Assembly: GCA_022562615.1 (NCBI GenBank)
Contig: JADFOW010000007.1
Span: 1-37,452, forward strand
Direction: 5' to 3'
Origin: Nitrososphaerota archaeon
Lineage (GTDB): Archaea > Thermoproteota > Nitrososphaeria > Nitrososphaerales > Nitrosopumilaceae
DNA length: 37,452 nucleotides
Shown: positions 13,209 to 22,103 of the stretch, piece after piece
How positions within the stretch are numbered: the first letter of the stretch is position 1
Layout: every line of letters begins with the position of its first letter
Made by a program: the position numbers and the translations under genes
The notes under the pieces: generated by a model
Database searches by the model: none
Seen by the model: only the letters and a program-made list of their open reading frames with translations
Told to the model about the DNA's origin: nothing

Positions 13209-13267
13209 TAGTAGAACATTGTATCTACTAGGAATTAAGAATTTTTACAAATTTTCAGGTTTAAATT

Positions 13268-13462
13268 TTAATAACGAGATTTGTTTATTGTTGCAATTTT
13301 CTTTTGTGACCTTGGTGTCTTTGCCTTCCCCTTGGATTTAGCAACTTTGCCCTCTCTTTTGGTAACTTTTCCACTTCTTCGAGCAGCTTTTGACGCACTT
13401 ATTCGCAATTTTTGTTGCTTTTTTTGTTTTTCAATTTCTTCATCAGTTGGTCTTCTTCCCAT
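13268..13462 (-). CDS. Small Lys-rich basic protein, 64 aa
   Basis: MGRRPTDEEIEKQKKQQKLR then ISASKAARRSGKVTKREGKV and SKGKAKTPRSQKKIATINKS. Very basic and repetitive (KVTKREGKVAKSKGKAK), probably disordered, with a short acidic N-terminal helix. Nucleic-acid binding is likely from composition. It differs from the H1-like protein at 9178 in having an ordered-looking N-terminus and few Ala. Confidence 0.65.
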   Translation of the reverse strand: MGRRPTDEEIEKQKKQQKLRISASKAARRSGKVTKREGKVAKSKGKAKTPRSQKKIATINKSRY

Positions 13463-13532
13463 GTATGTAAAATCATTTTATCATACATAAGTTAGATTAT
13501 TCTCAGGATTTTCCATAAATGAGATTTTGAAA

Positions 13533-14096
13533 TTATTTTTTTAATGTCAATCCGTAATGATAGGGTTTAAGATCATATTTTTTTGGATTTACGAATCCTA
13601 ATGATTGTGCTAGCTCTATGCATTGCTGGGGTTTTATTCTCAATTCCATAGGAGGGCCTCGTTTGATTATTGGATCATAATTCCAGTGGATAATGCCAAT
13701 TGTGCCATTAGGTTTTAAGATTCTCCACGACTCCTCCAAAAGTTTTTTTGGTTCCTCTCCATGAAGTATGTTGAACAACATTACATAATCAACACTTTCA
13801 GTATCCAGACCAGAGCCATCTATAATGAAATCTCGTTGTTCTGTTTCTATATTATCCAATTTGTGCTTTATAGCTTTATTCTTTAAGATCTCTATCATTT
13901 CCGATTCAATGTCGATACAATAGATTTTTCCACTTATCATTTTTGCACCAGGAATGGAAAATGTGCCAAAGCCACAACCAAATTCTGCGATATCATTTAT
14001 CTTTTTACTCACACCTAGAGTCTCAAGTATCTTAATGGGATCAAAAAAGTCTTCCCATATTTTCTCATCTGGCATTCCACTTTCTTTAATTTTCAT
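13533..14096 (-). CDS. Class I SAM-dependent methyltransferase
   Basis: A 187-residue Rossmann-type methyltransferase. Motif I is AEFGCGFGTFS (about 37-47), the acidic end of strand 2 is YCIDIESEMIE, motif II/III is DYVMLFNILHGE, and the late motif is LKPNGTIGIIHWNYD. The substrate region is not diagnostic. Compact length suggests a small-molecule or lipid-type methyltransferase in the UbiE-like group, but that is inference. A copy of the dispersed repeat lies just upstream of its start. Confidence 0.8.
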   Translation of the reverse strand: MKIKESGMPDEKIWEDFFDPIKILETLGVSKKINDIAEFGCGFGTFSIPGAKMISGKIYCIDIESEMIEILKNKAIKHKLDNIETEQRDFIIDGSGLDTESVDYVMLFNILHGEEPKKLLEESWRILKPNGTIGIIHWNYDPIIKRGPPMELRIKPQQCIELAQSLGFVNPKKYDLKPYHYGLTLKK

Positions 14097-14125
14097 TTTT
14101 ATTGTTTCAATTCTTTTAATGGAAT

Positions 14126-14153
14126 TTAATTATTTTTTGGGAAGGATGGAGAA
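14126..14153 (-). repeat. Dispersed repeat copy 5
   Basis: On the minus strand it reads TTCTCCATCCTTCCCAAAAA then ATAATTAA, with one extra base relative to copy 4. It sits 30-57 bp upstream of the methyltransferase start. Confidence 0.6.
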
Positions 14154-14239
14154 TCGAAAAATTATCTAATTCCTGATGGTTAAGATGCACAAATTTGAGC
14201 TCTAGGTTTTTCAACTATTACAAATTTACAAAATTGGGC

Positions 14240-14377
14240 ATGACTATAAATTGTAATATTTGTGATATAGAATTATTTGAAGCTAAATCTGAACAAGGTA
14301 CCAAGTTATTCTACTGTAAAAACAAATATTGTGAATATTATGGTAAAGCCACAGATAGATCATTATCAATAACTTAA
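14240..14377 (+). CDS. Zinc-ribbon protein, 45 aa
   Basis: ATG at 14240 gives MTINCNICDIELFEAKSEQG then TKLFYCKNKYCEYYGKATD. The C5-x2-C8 and C26-x4-C31 pairs flank a beta-hairpin, a standard zinc ribbon. The frame could start at TTG 14195, but the ATG gives a natural N-terminus. A degenerate repeat variant (TTTGGTAAGGATAAGAATT) follows downstream near 14412. Confidence 0.6.
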   Translation: MTINCNICDIELFEAKSEQGTKLFYCKNKYCEYYGKATDRSLSIT

Positions 14378-14475
14378 CAAAATTCGAACAAATCATTCTA
14401 CTTTAGTATTTTTTTGGTAAGGATAAGAATTAATAGAAAAATTATGAGTCTTAACAGAGGATTTGGGTTAGTTTT

Positions 14476-14895
14476 TTACAAATTTTTATTGTTCTTGTGT
14501 TCTATCCTCTGCTTATTCTTTGTAACAACTGCAGTACCAATAGCTTTTGCTACTAAAATAGGTGGTTTTAAAACATCACAAGCAGATTCTTGACTTTTAT
14601 CATTGGATGAAGAAATTATTTTAAATGCCTCAAAAAATATTTTTCTACTAGTATCTCCAACTTTAACAATTTTTCCAATAATTTCTAAAAAATCTCCACC
14701 ATGAACAGGTTCAAGAAATTCAACTTGTTCATATGCTCTAAGAAGTCCTTCATCTCCATCATAACGAATTGTTAATTCTGTGGCAACATCACCAAAAAGC
14801 TTCATAATGTGAGCCCCATCTACTAGTTCTCCTGCATAATGAACATCATTTGCACTAATACGTACTCGTAATTTTACTTCAGGATATATTTCCAT
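14476..14895 (-). CDS. Hotdog-fold protein like 3-aminobutyryl-CoA ammonia-lyase
   Basis: A 139-residue single hotdog domain. The segments NDVHYAGELVDGAHIMKLFG, DVATELTIRYDGDEGLLRAY, VEFLEPVHGGDFLEI, VGDTSRKIFFEAFKI and KPPILVAKAIGTAVV match, from memory, the conserved blocks of 3-aminobutyryl-CoA ammonia-lyase (Kal, lysine fermentation) and beta-alanyl-CoA ammonia-lyase. Such enzymes reversibly remove ammonia from a 3-amino-acyl-CoA to give crotonyl- or acryloyl-CoA. The neighbours give no pathway. In an ammonia oxidiser that makes crotonyl-CoA in its carbon cycle this would be notable; a general acyl-CoA thioesterase is the alternative. Confidence 0.75.
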   Translation of the reverse strand: MEIYPEVKLRVRISANDVHYAGELVDGAHIMKLFGDVATELTIRYDGDEGLLRAYEQVEFLEPVHGGDFLEIIGKIVKVGDTSRKIFFEAFKIISSSNDKSQESACDVLKPPILVAKAIGTAVVTKNKQRIEHKNNKNL

Positions 14896-14951
14896 AAATT
14901 AATTAAATTTTCTTTGAATATTAGATTTTTTCTAAAATTAACATAAGATGA

Positions 14952-14971
14952 GTAATCTAACTATAGATTAC
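14952..14971. promoter_or_regulatory. 8-4-8 palindrome between divergent genes
   Basis: GTAATCTA-ACTA-TAGATTAC is a perfect inverted repeat in the divergent region between the hotdog gene and hisS, followed by GAATTATTTTTTGGGA, a partial copy of the dispersed repeat. It may be an operator. Confidence 0.35.
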
Positions 14972-15052
14972 GAATTATTTTTTGGGACGAACAAAAAGAG
15001 TTTAGAATCAAACAGAAATATCTAAATCACTATACCGGACATCAAAACTATC

Positions 15053-16333
15053 TTGGAACTACCGCGTGGAATGAAGGACTTTGAAGAAAGAGAGCATGCC
15101 AACATTGAACACGTTAGATCGCACTTTAAACAACTATCGTCTCTGTATGGCTTTTCATTTATGGATCCCTCACCAATTGAGCTGCTCTCAGTATTGGAAA
15201 CAAAGTCAGGACCCGCAATTCGCGACGAGATTTATTTTTTTACAGACAAGGGAGACAGAGAAGTTGCCCTGCGATACGACTTTACAGTTGGCCTAACACG
15301 TTATGTAGCTGCGCAAAAATCAATTAGACTACCAGCAAAAATTTCTAGTTTTGGTGGAGTATTTCGATATGACGAACCACAAAAAGGCAGATACCGCTAC
15401 TTTCATCAGTGGGATATCGAAGTATATGGCAAGCCAGGAATAGAGTCAGAGGCTGAAATTATTGAATTCACATCACGACTCTTTAACTCCCTGTTACTCA
15501 AAGACATTACAATTGACATCAACCACAGAAGTCTAGTAGAGTCTTACATTAACCAATTATTTGATTCAAAAGAACCCACTTTGGTAGCTGACATTTTACG
15601 AGCAATTGACAAAATTCAAAAAAAATCAAAGCAAAAGATACTGGATGAATTCAAAGGCAGATATGATGTAGACAAGCTAGAAAAAATTCTAGAGTTTTCT
15701 CAAATAAAGGGAAACATCAAAGAAGTAGAAGAAAAGATTGACACTGCACAACTCGATTCATGGAACTATCTAAAACAATTATTTGATTCATTGGAGAATC
15801 GTGGAGTATCAAATGTTCGAATAAATTTCGGTATAGTCCGTGGAATTGACTATTATTCAGGAATTGTCTTTGAGGTCTTTGATAAAAACTCTTCACTGGG
15901 TGCACTTGCAGGTGGCGGACGATATGATTCACTAACCAAGGCATTTGGTAGGGATGACATTGGTGCCACTGGAGTTGCAGGTGGAGTTGAGAGAATAATT
16001 CTAACTATGCAGGAGCAAAAAATAATTTCTGATGTAAAACAACCCAGAGTCTCAGTTCTTTACACAAATAACGAGATGCAAAAAGTTGCAATGAGCATTT
16101 CATCTTTACTGCGACTAGCAAACATTCCAACTAACATTGACCTCTCAGGAAAGGCATTAAAAAAACAGATGGATCAGGCTACTGATTCTCGGTTCTGCAT
16201 AATTGTTGGTCCAAAAGAATTAGAAGATGGCAAAGTTGTCCTGCGGGATATGAAAAGTGGAGAAGAGTCTCAGGTTGATATTGAAACCATTACTGATGAT
16301 CCTGATTCTGTTCTTAATTTAGAAAAGCTCTAG
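15053..16333 (+). CDS. hisS: Histidine--tRNA ligase
   Basis: A 426-residue class II aminoacyl-tRNA synthetase that charges tRNA-His. LRYDFTVGLTRYVA (73-86), motif 2 FRYDEPQKGRYRYFHQWDIE (104-123), the HisRS-specific RGIDYYSGIVFEV (263-275), GALAGGGRYDSL (283-294) and motif 3 GVAGGVERIIL (307-317) are all present, followed by the anticodon-binding domain (about 330-426). Translation starts at TTG (LELPRGMKDF); this gives the canonical N-terminus, and TATCTAAATC lies about 26-35 bp upstream. Its last 20 bases overlap the converging aIF6 gene. Confidence 0.95.
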   Translation: MELPRGMKDFEEREHANIEHVRSHFKQLSSLYGFSFMDPSPIELLSVLETKSGPAIRDEIYFFTDKGDREVALRYDFTVGLTRYVAAQKSIRLPAKISSFGGVFRYDEPQKGRYRYFHQWDIEVYGKPGIESEAEIIEFTSRLFNSLLLKDITIDINHRSLVESYINQLFDSKEPTLVADILRAIDKIQKKSKQKILDEFKGRYDVDKLEKILEFSQIKGNIKEVEEKIDTAQLDSWNYLKQLFDSLENRGVSNVRINFGIVRGIDYYSGIVFEVFDKNSSLGALAGGGRYDSLTKAFGRDDIGATGVAGGVERIILTMQEQKIISDVKQPRVSVLYTNNEMQKVAMSISSLLRLANIPTNIDLSGKALKKQMDQATDSRFCIIVGPKELEDGKVVLRDMKSGEESQVDIETITDDPDSVLNLEKL

Positions 16334-16979
16334 TAAGCATCATAATCTCAGGCCCCGTAGTCAGAGAACCCACAACTACTGAATGGTTGTTAGCCAAGAT
16401 TCCAGACTCTACATAGGGAACTCCCCTGTTAATTGTAGCATGCTCTAGTTTCACACCTAAAACGTTTGCAAACATCTTCATATCCTCTTCATCTGTCTCT
16501 GGATGAATTACAGCACCTGAATTGTTTGCAACCATCAAAGCCCCTACCTGCATCATCCCTGAAATTCGCTTTTGAACTACCTCAATGTCTAGAACTTGCT
16601 CAATTGTTTCAACTGCGGATTTGGAGAGCCAAGGAGAAACAATTGCTCCCTTGTCATTGGCACAGATAACATTACCCAATGCCGTATACTTTGAATCCAA
16701 CACTCCAACTTCAAGTCCTGTTTCTTTTTTTAAAAAATTATACTCATCCATATAAGCAGTAGTTGGTAACAATATTCCATGGTTGTTCATCGTCATCAAC
16801 ACACCCATTAGTCGAGTGTTTGCTACCGATGTATACAGAGGTTTAGCTTCCAGATATTTTCCAAGTTTTTCTGCTTTTGATTTCGCAAATCCCATAGGTA
16901 ACAAAACAAAATCATCATTTGCAGTAATGTATATCCCAATGTTTGGTCCACGATAAACGTCGTACTTGAAAATATCCAA
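16314..16979 (-). CDS. eif6: Translation initiation factor aIF6
   Basis: A 221-residue protein of the expected length with the pseudo-five-fold repeats of IF6: GPNIGIYITANDDFVLLPMG, TRLMGVLMTMNNHGILLPTT, LGNVICANDKGAIVSPWLSK, QVGALMVANNSGAVIHPETD, GVPYVESGILANNHSVVVGS. IF6 binds the large ribosomal subunit and prevents premature joining with the small subunit. The gene converges on hisS with a 20-bp coding overlap at the 3' ends. Confidence 0.95.
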   Translation of the reverse strand: MDIFKYDVYRGPNIGIYITANDDFVLLPMGFAKSKAEKLGKYLEAKPLYTSVANTRLMGVLMTMNNHGILLPTTAYMDEYNFLKKETGLEVGVLDSKYTALGNVICANDKGAIVSPWLSKSAVETIEQVLDIEVVQKRISGMMQVGALMVANNSGAVIHPETDEEDMKMFANVLGVKLEHATINRGVPYVESGILANNHSVVVGSLTTGPEIMMLTRAFLN

Positions 16980-17086
16980 CTATAGCAATTTGCATTTAAG
17001 AGATATGAACGTAGGGAAATCCCAGTAACAAAATCAAAGTAACAATCTCAGCTCGAATAGATCTAGCAGTAGAAGTTCTGGCCTAA

Positions 17087-17600
<514 letters not shown>

Positions 17601-17694
17601 GAGTAGAGAAAATTAGGTTCTTTTTAATTATTTTATAAAATTTATCATCACAACCTTAGAAATTATAGAATTAGGTTAGATTAATTCTCTGTAG

Positions 17695-17709
17695 CTTTAA
17701 ATAATATCT
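17695..17709 (+). promoter_or_regulatory. Core promoter of second zinc-ferredoxin gene
   Basis: Same 15 bases, CTTTAAATAATATCT, again beginning 31 bp before the ATG (17726). A second AT box, AATTTAAATATTAC, lies closer to the start but too close for a normal TATA box. Confidence 0.65.
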
Positions 17710-17725
17710 GAAATTTAAATATTAC

Positions 17726-18271
17726 ATGGCAGATTTAGTTATAGCTGAAGACTATTTTCACGACAAAAAACCAGTTGGAAAAACAAGTCACAGTGATGGC
17801 GAAAACAAGCATTTTATCTGGCCTGTAAATACCGGCAAAGACGGTGTAGCCTTTTCAAACGATGAGGTTAAAGCTGCATATGCAGAACATGGAGAAGAAA
17901 TGGTGGAACTTGGTATTCACGGTACTACAGTTGCAGTTGATTGGGATTCGTGTACTGCAGAAGGAGAATGCTTTGCTGTATGTCCAGTTCAGACATTCCA
18001 ATGGTATAGAACCGAACAAGATATTCCAGCAGCAGATTGTCTAGATGCAACCTTTGAAGGTACTGGTCTTACAGAAGCAGGGGAAAAATTAGATAAAAGT
18101 GACAAGTCACAGCCAATCAGAGAACATGATTGTACTATTTGCATGGCTTGTCAAGAAGCATGTCCACGAGGCGCTATTCTAATTGATCAAGCTAACTTGG
18201 AATGGCACGAGAAAGCAGATGGTACCTTTGTCAAGATGGAAGGCAGTGGCGGTCCACACTCACACGATTAA
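17726..18271 (+). CDS. Zinc-ferredoxin-type dicluster ferredoxin, paralogue 2
   Basis: A 181-residue paralogue of the preceding protein. Cluster I reads C76-T-A-E79-G-E-C82-x3-C86-P, with Glu where paralogue 1 has Asp. Cluster II is C136-x2-C139-x2-C142-x3-C146-P. For the zinc site, His22 and His29 are kept and His65 (LGIHGT) is present, but the Asp before cluster II is Gln129 (SQPIREHDC versus ADPIREHDC). An extra C-terminal tail ends GGPHSHD. Different cluster I ligands may give the two proteins different potentials. It has its own promoter and is not obligatorily co-transcribed. Confidence 0.88.
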   Translation: MADLVIAEDYFHDKKPVGKTSHSDGENKHFIWPVNTGKDGVAFSNDEVKAAYAEHGEEMVELGIHGTTVAVDWDSCTAEGECFAVCPVQTFQWYRTEQDIPAADCLDATFEGTGLTEAGEKLDKSDKSQPIREHDCTICMACQEACPRGAILIDQANLEWHEKADGTFVKMEGSGGPHSHD

Positions 18272-18346
18272 AGAAAGCTTTTCTTTTTTCATATTTTTCA
18301 AATTTTACTATCAACAAATTTTAATCACCATACTTTATCGAACCTT

Positions 18347-18430
18347 GCAGAGGTCGCCTAGTCCGGTAGGGCGCGGGCCTTGAGAGCCTGTGTTCGCGAG
18401 AACGCGGGGGTTCAAATCCCTCTCTCTGCG
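18347..18430 (+). tRNA. tRNA-Ser(TGA)
   Basis: Acceptor GCAGAGG pairs with TCTCTGC, discriminator G18430. The anticodon stem CGGGC/GCCTG encloses loop CTTGAGA, anticodon TGA (18381-18383). A long variable arm (TGTTCGCGAGAACG) is diagnostic of a class II tRNA, and the T arm is GGGGG-TTCAAAT-CCCTC. CCA is not encoded. The last base directly abuts the stop codon of the convergent RFC gene. Confidence 0.93.
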
Positions 18431-19381
18431 TTACTTTTCTACACTTCCAAGTTCTGCTAGTAAGGCTGTTAACTGAATCTCAGGATTTGCCCCAACTAAA
18501 ATTCTATAGTCATACTTTGCAATTGACTCCAAGATTTCAGATAGTCTTTCATGTTTTGATTTGAAAACTGCAGAGTTTAGATATTTTAGAAAATCAGATT
18601 CACTCATTCCGTAGACTTTGATTAGCTCAATCATTTTCTCTCTCGCTTCTGTAATTTTTCCTGCCAATGCCATCTTGAGTATCCCATCAACATCAGAGAT
18701 TTTGGAAAGTCCAGCTGAGGACTTCACATTTTTTTCAGTAATGTCGCCAATACTTGCAGTGGCCTGCATTAAATTAATTGCATGTCTTAGGTCTCCTTCT
18801 GAATAGTCATAAACTGCCTTCAGGCCCTTTTGGTCTGTCTTTACCTTCTCTTGTTTGGCGATCTCTCCCAGTCTACCAATTACGTCTTTTTCAGAAATTG
18901 TAGTAAATTTGAAGGTAGCACATCGGCTTTGAAGGGGTTCAATAATTTTTGAAATATTATTTGCAATTAGGATAAATCTGCAGTATTTTGCAGTGTCCTC
19001 TATTATTCGTCTCAGTGCAGTTTGAGCATCATTTGTCATCTCATCTGCCTCATCTAAGATAATTAACTTGAAAGGTGCATCGGCCATTCCCGCAAATCTA
19101 GAGAATTTTTTTACTTTCTCTCTTACCATTCCTATTCCTCTTTCATCTGATGCATTTAGCTCCAAGGTGTATTCTTTGACATTTTCTCCAAGGATCTGTC
19201 TTGAGATGCAGATGGCAGTAGTGGTCTTGCCAACTCCGGCAGATCCTGAAAACAACAAGTGTGGCATATCTTCAGAATTCGCAATTAGTGCCTCTAGACT
19301 TCCAATTATTTCAGTTTGGTTTACTATTTCAGAAAGTTTGGTGGGACGATACTTTTCAACCCACATGCCTGTTGATGACAT
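18431..19381 (-). CDS. rfcS: Replication factor C small subunit
   Basis: A 316-residue AAA+ clamp loader subunit that loads PCNA. N-terminal WVEKYRPTKLSEIV, Walker A GSAGVGKT (46-53), LELNASDERGIGMVR, Walker B LIILDEADEM (about 107-116), sensor 1 FILIANNISKI and arginine-finger QSRCATFKF (SRC, about 152-154), then the C-terminal collar. The frame extends upstream to 19441, but the TATA box at 19404-19414 lies 26 bp before the ATG at 19381, which also gives the usual N-terminus (MSSTGMWVEKYRP). Divergent from the gins23-mcm operon; convergent with tRNA-Ser. Confidence 0.95.
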   Translation of the reverse strand: MSSTGMWVEKYRPTKLSEIVNQTEIIGSLEALIANSEDMPHLLFSGSAGVGKTTTAICISRQILGENVKEYTLELNASDERGIGMVREKVKKFSRFAGMADAPFKLIILDEADEMTNDAQTALRRIIEDTAKYCRFILIANNISKIIEPLQSRCATFKFTTISEKDVIGRLGEIAKQEKVKTDQKGLKAVYDYSEGDLRHAINLMQATASIGDITEKNVKSSAGLSKISDVDGILKMALAGKITEAREKMIELIKVYGMSESDFLKYLNSAVFKSKHERLSEILESIAKYDYRILVGANPEIQLTALLAELGSVEK

Positions 19382-19403
19382 GTTTCTCAATGGTCTACGC
19401 CCC

Positions 19404-19414
19404 ACGTATAAATC
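19404..19414 (-). promoter_or_regulatory. TATA box of rfcS
   Basis: Minus strand GATTTATACG, centred about 26-28 bp before the ATG at 19381. It decides the start codon, because it lies inside the longer open frame. Confidence 0.55.
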
Positions 19415-19504
19415 GAAATTAATAGGATCAATTGATCTCACTAAATAGTGAAGAGAATTGATTGATCCACTACATGAGGATCATATGGGACAGAAGGGAT
19501 CTTA

Positions 19505-20035
19505 ATGGAAATAGAGGATGTAGAGAAATTGCATGAAATAGGATATGGTCTAAAGGATGCCAAGATTACCCTTGCCCAAGATATCAAATTCAATGTGGCC
19601 AAAGTCAAAGTTGAGGGAAGTACAGGCGAGGTCATGAATATACCTCAATGGGTCGGTAAGATTCTTGAAGACAATAAACTTGGAGAACTAGATTCCACTG
19701 ATATGGTAACTGAGCTAAAGCAAGCATTATCAAAAGAAAAGATGGTCGGAGAATATCAATTATCAACTCTTGATTCCGACTTTTACATCAAACTAAAACA
19801 ATACATGAGGACCTTACAAAGAGATGACTTTAATCATGTCGAAAGTATGTTAATTGAATTATTTAGAATGAGAAGAGGTAAGCTTGTTAAACTTGCAGAT
19901 TCTACAAAACTTACTTCCGATTTACACAACAAGCTTACAGTTGAAGAAAGAGTTTTCTTTAAAACAATTTATGATAACAGTAAAAATTTTGAAAATCAAA
20001 TATGGAGTGGTTTAAATGAGCGAAATTCAAGCTAG
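19505..20035 (+). CDS. gins23: GINS complex subunit, Gins23 type
   Basis: A 176-residue replisome subunit. The small B domain comes first (AKITLAQDIKFNVAKVKVEG ... NIPQWVGKILEDNKLGEL), followed by the helical A domain (DSDFYIKLKQYMRTLQRDDF, ESMLIELFRMRRGKLVKLA). B before A is the Psf2/Psf3-like order of archaeal Gins23; Gins51 has the reverse. GINS binds MCM and activates it as part of the CMG helicase, in keeping with mcm immediately downstream, overlapping by 20 bases. GGGATC lies just before the ATG. Confidence 0.85.
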   Translation: MEIEDVEKLHEIGYGLKDAKITLAQDIKFNVAKVKVEGSTGEVMNIPQWVGKILEDNKLGELDSTDMVTELKQALSKEKMVGEYQLSTLDSDFYIKLKQYMRTLQRDDFNHVESMLIELFRMRRGKLVKLADSTKLTSDLHNKLTVEERVFFKTIYDNSKNFENQIWSGLNERNSS

Positions 20036-22103
20036 TACATTTACAGAATCTGCTTTGTCAGATAAGGTAAAAGATTTCTTAAATAGATTCAAAGACAAGT
20101 TTGGTAATTACAAGTATCTCCAGCAAATCGATGAGATGATGCCCAGAAATTCAAAATACATTATAGTCGATTACAATGATCTTGTAATAGAGCCAGAGCT
20201 TGAAAGAATATTCTCTAAAGATCCTGATAGAATCTTTAACGCATTCTCTCGCGCAATAAAAGAAGCACTACAAACTAGATTCACTGATTATGCTGAGAAA
20301 ATCAAAGATGAAGTTCGTGTTAGACTCGTTAACTATCCATCACAACGTAGTCTCAGACAGATTAATTCTGAAACAATCGGATATATTACAAGTGTTTCCG
20401 GAATGGTGGTTAGAGCATCAGAAGTAAAACCACTTGCCAAGGAGCTAGTCTTTGTTTGTCCTGATGAGCACCAAACGAAGGTAGTTCAACTCAAAGGAAT
20501 GGATGTAAAGCTTCCAATTGTTTGTGAAAATCCAAATTGTAAGAATAGAGACTTTGAGTTAAAGCCCGAAGCAAGCAAATTCATAGATTTTCAAATTCTA
20601 AGATTACAGGAACTACCTGAAGATCTTCCACCAGGACAACTTCCTCACTATATTGACGTCACATTAAGACAGGATCTAGTTGATAATGCAAGGCCAGGGG
20701 ACAGAATCATCCTAACTGGTATAGTAAGAATTGAGCAAGAATCGGTTTCAGGCGTACAAAGAGGCCACAGTGGACTCTATAGATTAAGAATTGAAGGTAA
20801 CAATATCGAATTCTACAGTGGTCGGGGTGCCAAGACCTCAAGGAAAATACAAAGAGAAGAAACCTCACCTGAAGACGAAAAATTAATTCGTTCTCTAGCA
20901 CAAACTCCTGATATCTATCAAAGATTGATAGATTCGTTTGCACCACACATTCAAGGACACTCTTTAATCAAAGAAGCAATCCTCTTACTAATTGTTGGTT
21001 CCAACCAACGGGTATTAGTTGATGGCACCAAGATTAGAGGTGACATTAACATATTTCTTGTTGGTGATCCTGGTACTGCAAAAAGTGAAATGCTAAAGTT
21101 TTGTGCAAGGGTTGCACCAAGAGGACTTTACACTTCTGGTAGAGGTTCAACTGCTGCAGGTCTTACAGCAGCTGTAGTTAAAGACAAAACTGGAATTATG
21201 ATGCTTGAAGCAGGAGCCGTAGTATTAGGTGACCAAGGACTGGTTTGTATTGATGAGTTTGATAAAATGAAACCAGAAGATAGAAGTGCACTACACGAAG
21301 TTATGGAGCAACAGTCTGCAAGCATTGCCAAAGGAGGTATTGTTGCAACCCTAAATGCGAGAACTTCTATTTTAGCAGCGGCTAACCCAATGTATGGCAA
21401 GTATGATCCATTCAAAAACATTACAGAAAATGTAAACCTGCCAATTCCATTGCTTACAAGATTTGACCTGATTTTTGTTGTAAGAGATATTCCATCTAAA
21501 GAAAAAGATGAAAAGATTGCACGACACATAATTGATTTGCACACTCCACGAGGAATAGACCAACGTTCTGTAATTGATGTCGATTTGCTAACAAAGTATC
21601 TTTCATTTGCAAAAAAAGGTACACCTGATTTGACAAAAGAAGCTGAACAGAAGATTCTTGATTATTATTTGAAGATGAGAAATGTGGAATCAGAAGATAT
21701 GATTACAGTTACTCCAAGACAACTCGAGGGTATTATTAGGCTCTCCAAAGCTCGTGCAAGACTACTTTTGAAAGACAAGGTAGAAGAGGAGGATGCTGAA
21801 CGTGCTATCTTCTTAATTCAGTCAATGCTTGAGGATGCAGGCGTTGATGTAAATACCGGCAAAGTAGACCTAGGGGTTCTTCTAGGAAAACCAAGAAGTG
21901 AGGTCTCAAAAATGCAGCTATTCATGGATGTTCTAAAAGGTCTTGAAGGTGAATACAAGGCTGCAGTAGAAGAAAGGACATTCGTTCAAGAATTAGAAAA
22001 GACTGAAAAGTTTACAGAGGAAGAAGCAAGAAAATATATCAGAAGAATGTTACGCGAAGCATCTATTTATGAATCAAAACCCGGTCATTATAACCGAGTA
22101 TGA
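20016..22103 (+). CDS. mcm: Replicative DNA helicase MCM
   Basis: A 695-residue MCM. The N-terminal domain has an OB fold and a zinc site region (Cys148, His152, Cys170, Cys175). The AAA+ core has Walker A GDPGTAKS (350-357), Walker B LVCIDEFDKM (409-418), sensor 1 AAANPMYG (454-461) and arginine finger LLTRFD (Arg482). A C-terminal winged-helix region follows (ERTFVQELEKTEKFTEEEAR). It unwinds DNA at replication forks. It starts inside the end of gins23 and its stop overlaps the hel308 ATG (ATGA), so translation of the three is coupled. Confidence 0.97.
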   Translation: MSEIQASTFTESALSDKVKDFLNRFKDKFGNYKYLQQIDEMMPRNSKYIIVDYNDLVIEPELERIFSKDPDRIFNAFSRAIKEALQTRFTDYAEKIKDEVRVRLVNYPSQRSLRQINSETIGYITSVSGMVVRASEVKPLAKELVFVCPDEHQTKVVQLKGMDVKLPIVCENPNCKNRDFELKPEASKFIDFQILRLQELPEDLPPGQLPHYIDVTLRQDLVDNARPGDRIILTGIVRIEQESVSGVQRGHSGLYRLRIEGNNIEFYSGRGAKTSRKIQREETSPEDEKLIRSLAQTPDIYQRLIDSFAPHIQGHSLIKEAILLLIVGSNQRVLVDGTKIRGDINIFLVGDPGTAKSEMLKFCARVAPRGLYTSGRGSTAAGLTAAVVKDKTGIMMLEAGAVVLGDQGLVCIDEFDKMKPEDRSALHEVMEQQSASIAKGGIVATLNARTSILAAANPMYGKYDPFKNITENVNLPIPLLTRFDLIFVVRDIPSKEKDEKIARHIIDLHTPRGIDQRSVIDVDLLTKYLSFAKKGTPDLTKEAEQKILDYYLKMRNVESEDMITVTPRQLEGIIRLSKARARLLLKDKVEEEDAERAIFLIQSMLEDAGVDVNTGKVDLGVLLGKPRSEVSKMQLFMDVLKGLEGEYKAAVEERTFVQELEKTEKFTEEEARKYIRRMLREASIYESKPGHYNRV

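Noticed and set aside
19382-19441. 20-residue N-terminal extension of RFC
   Set aside because: The extension covers the TATA box and lacks similarity to RFC N-termini.
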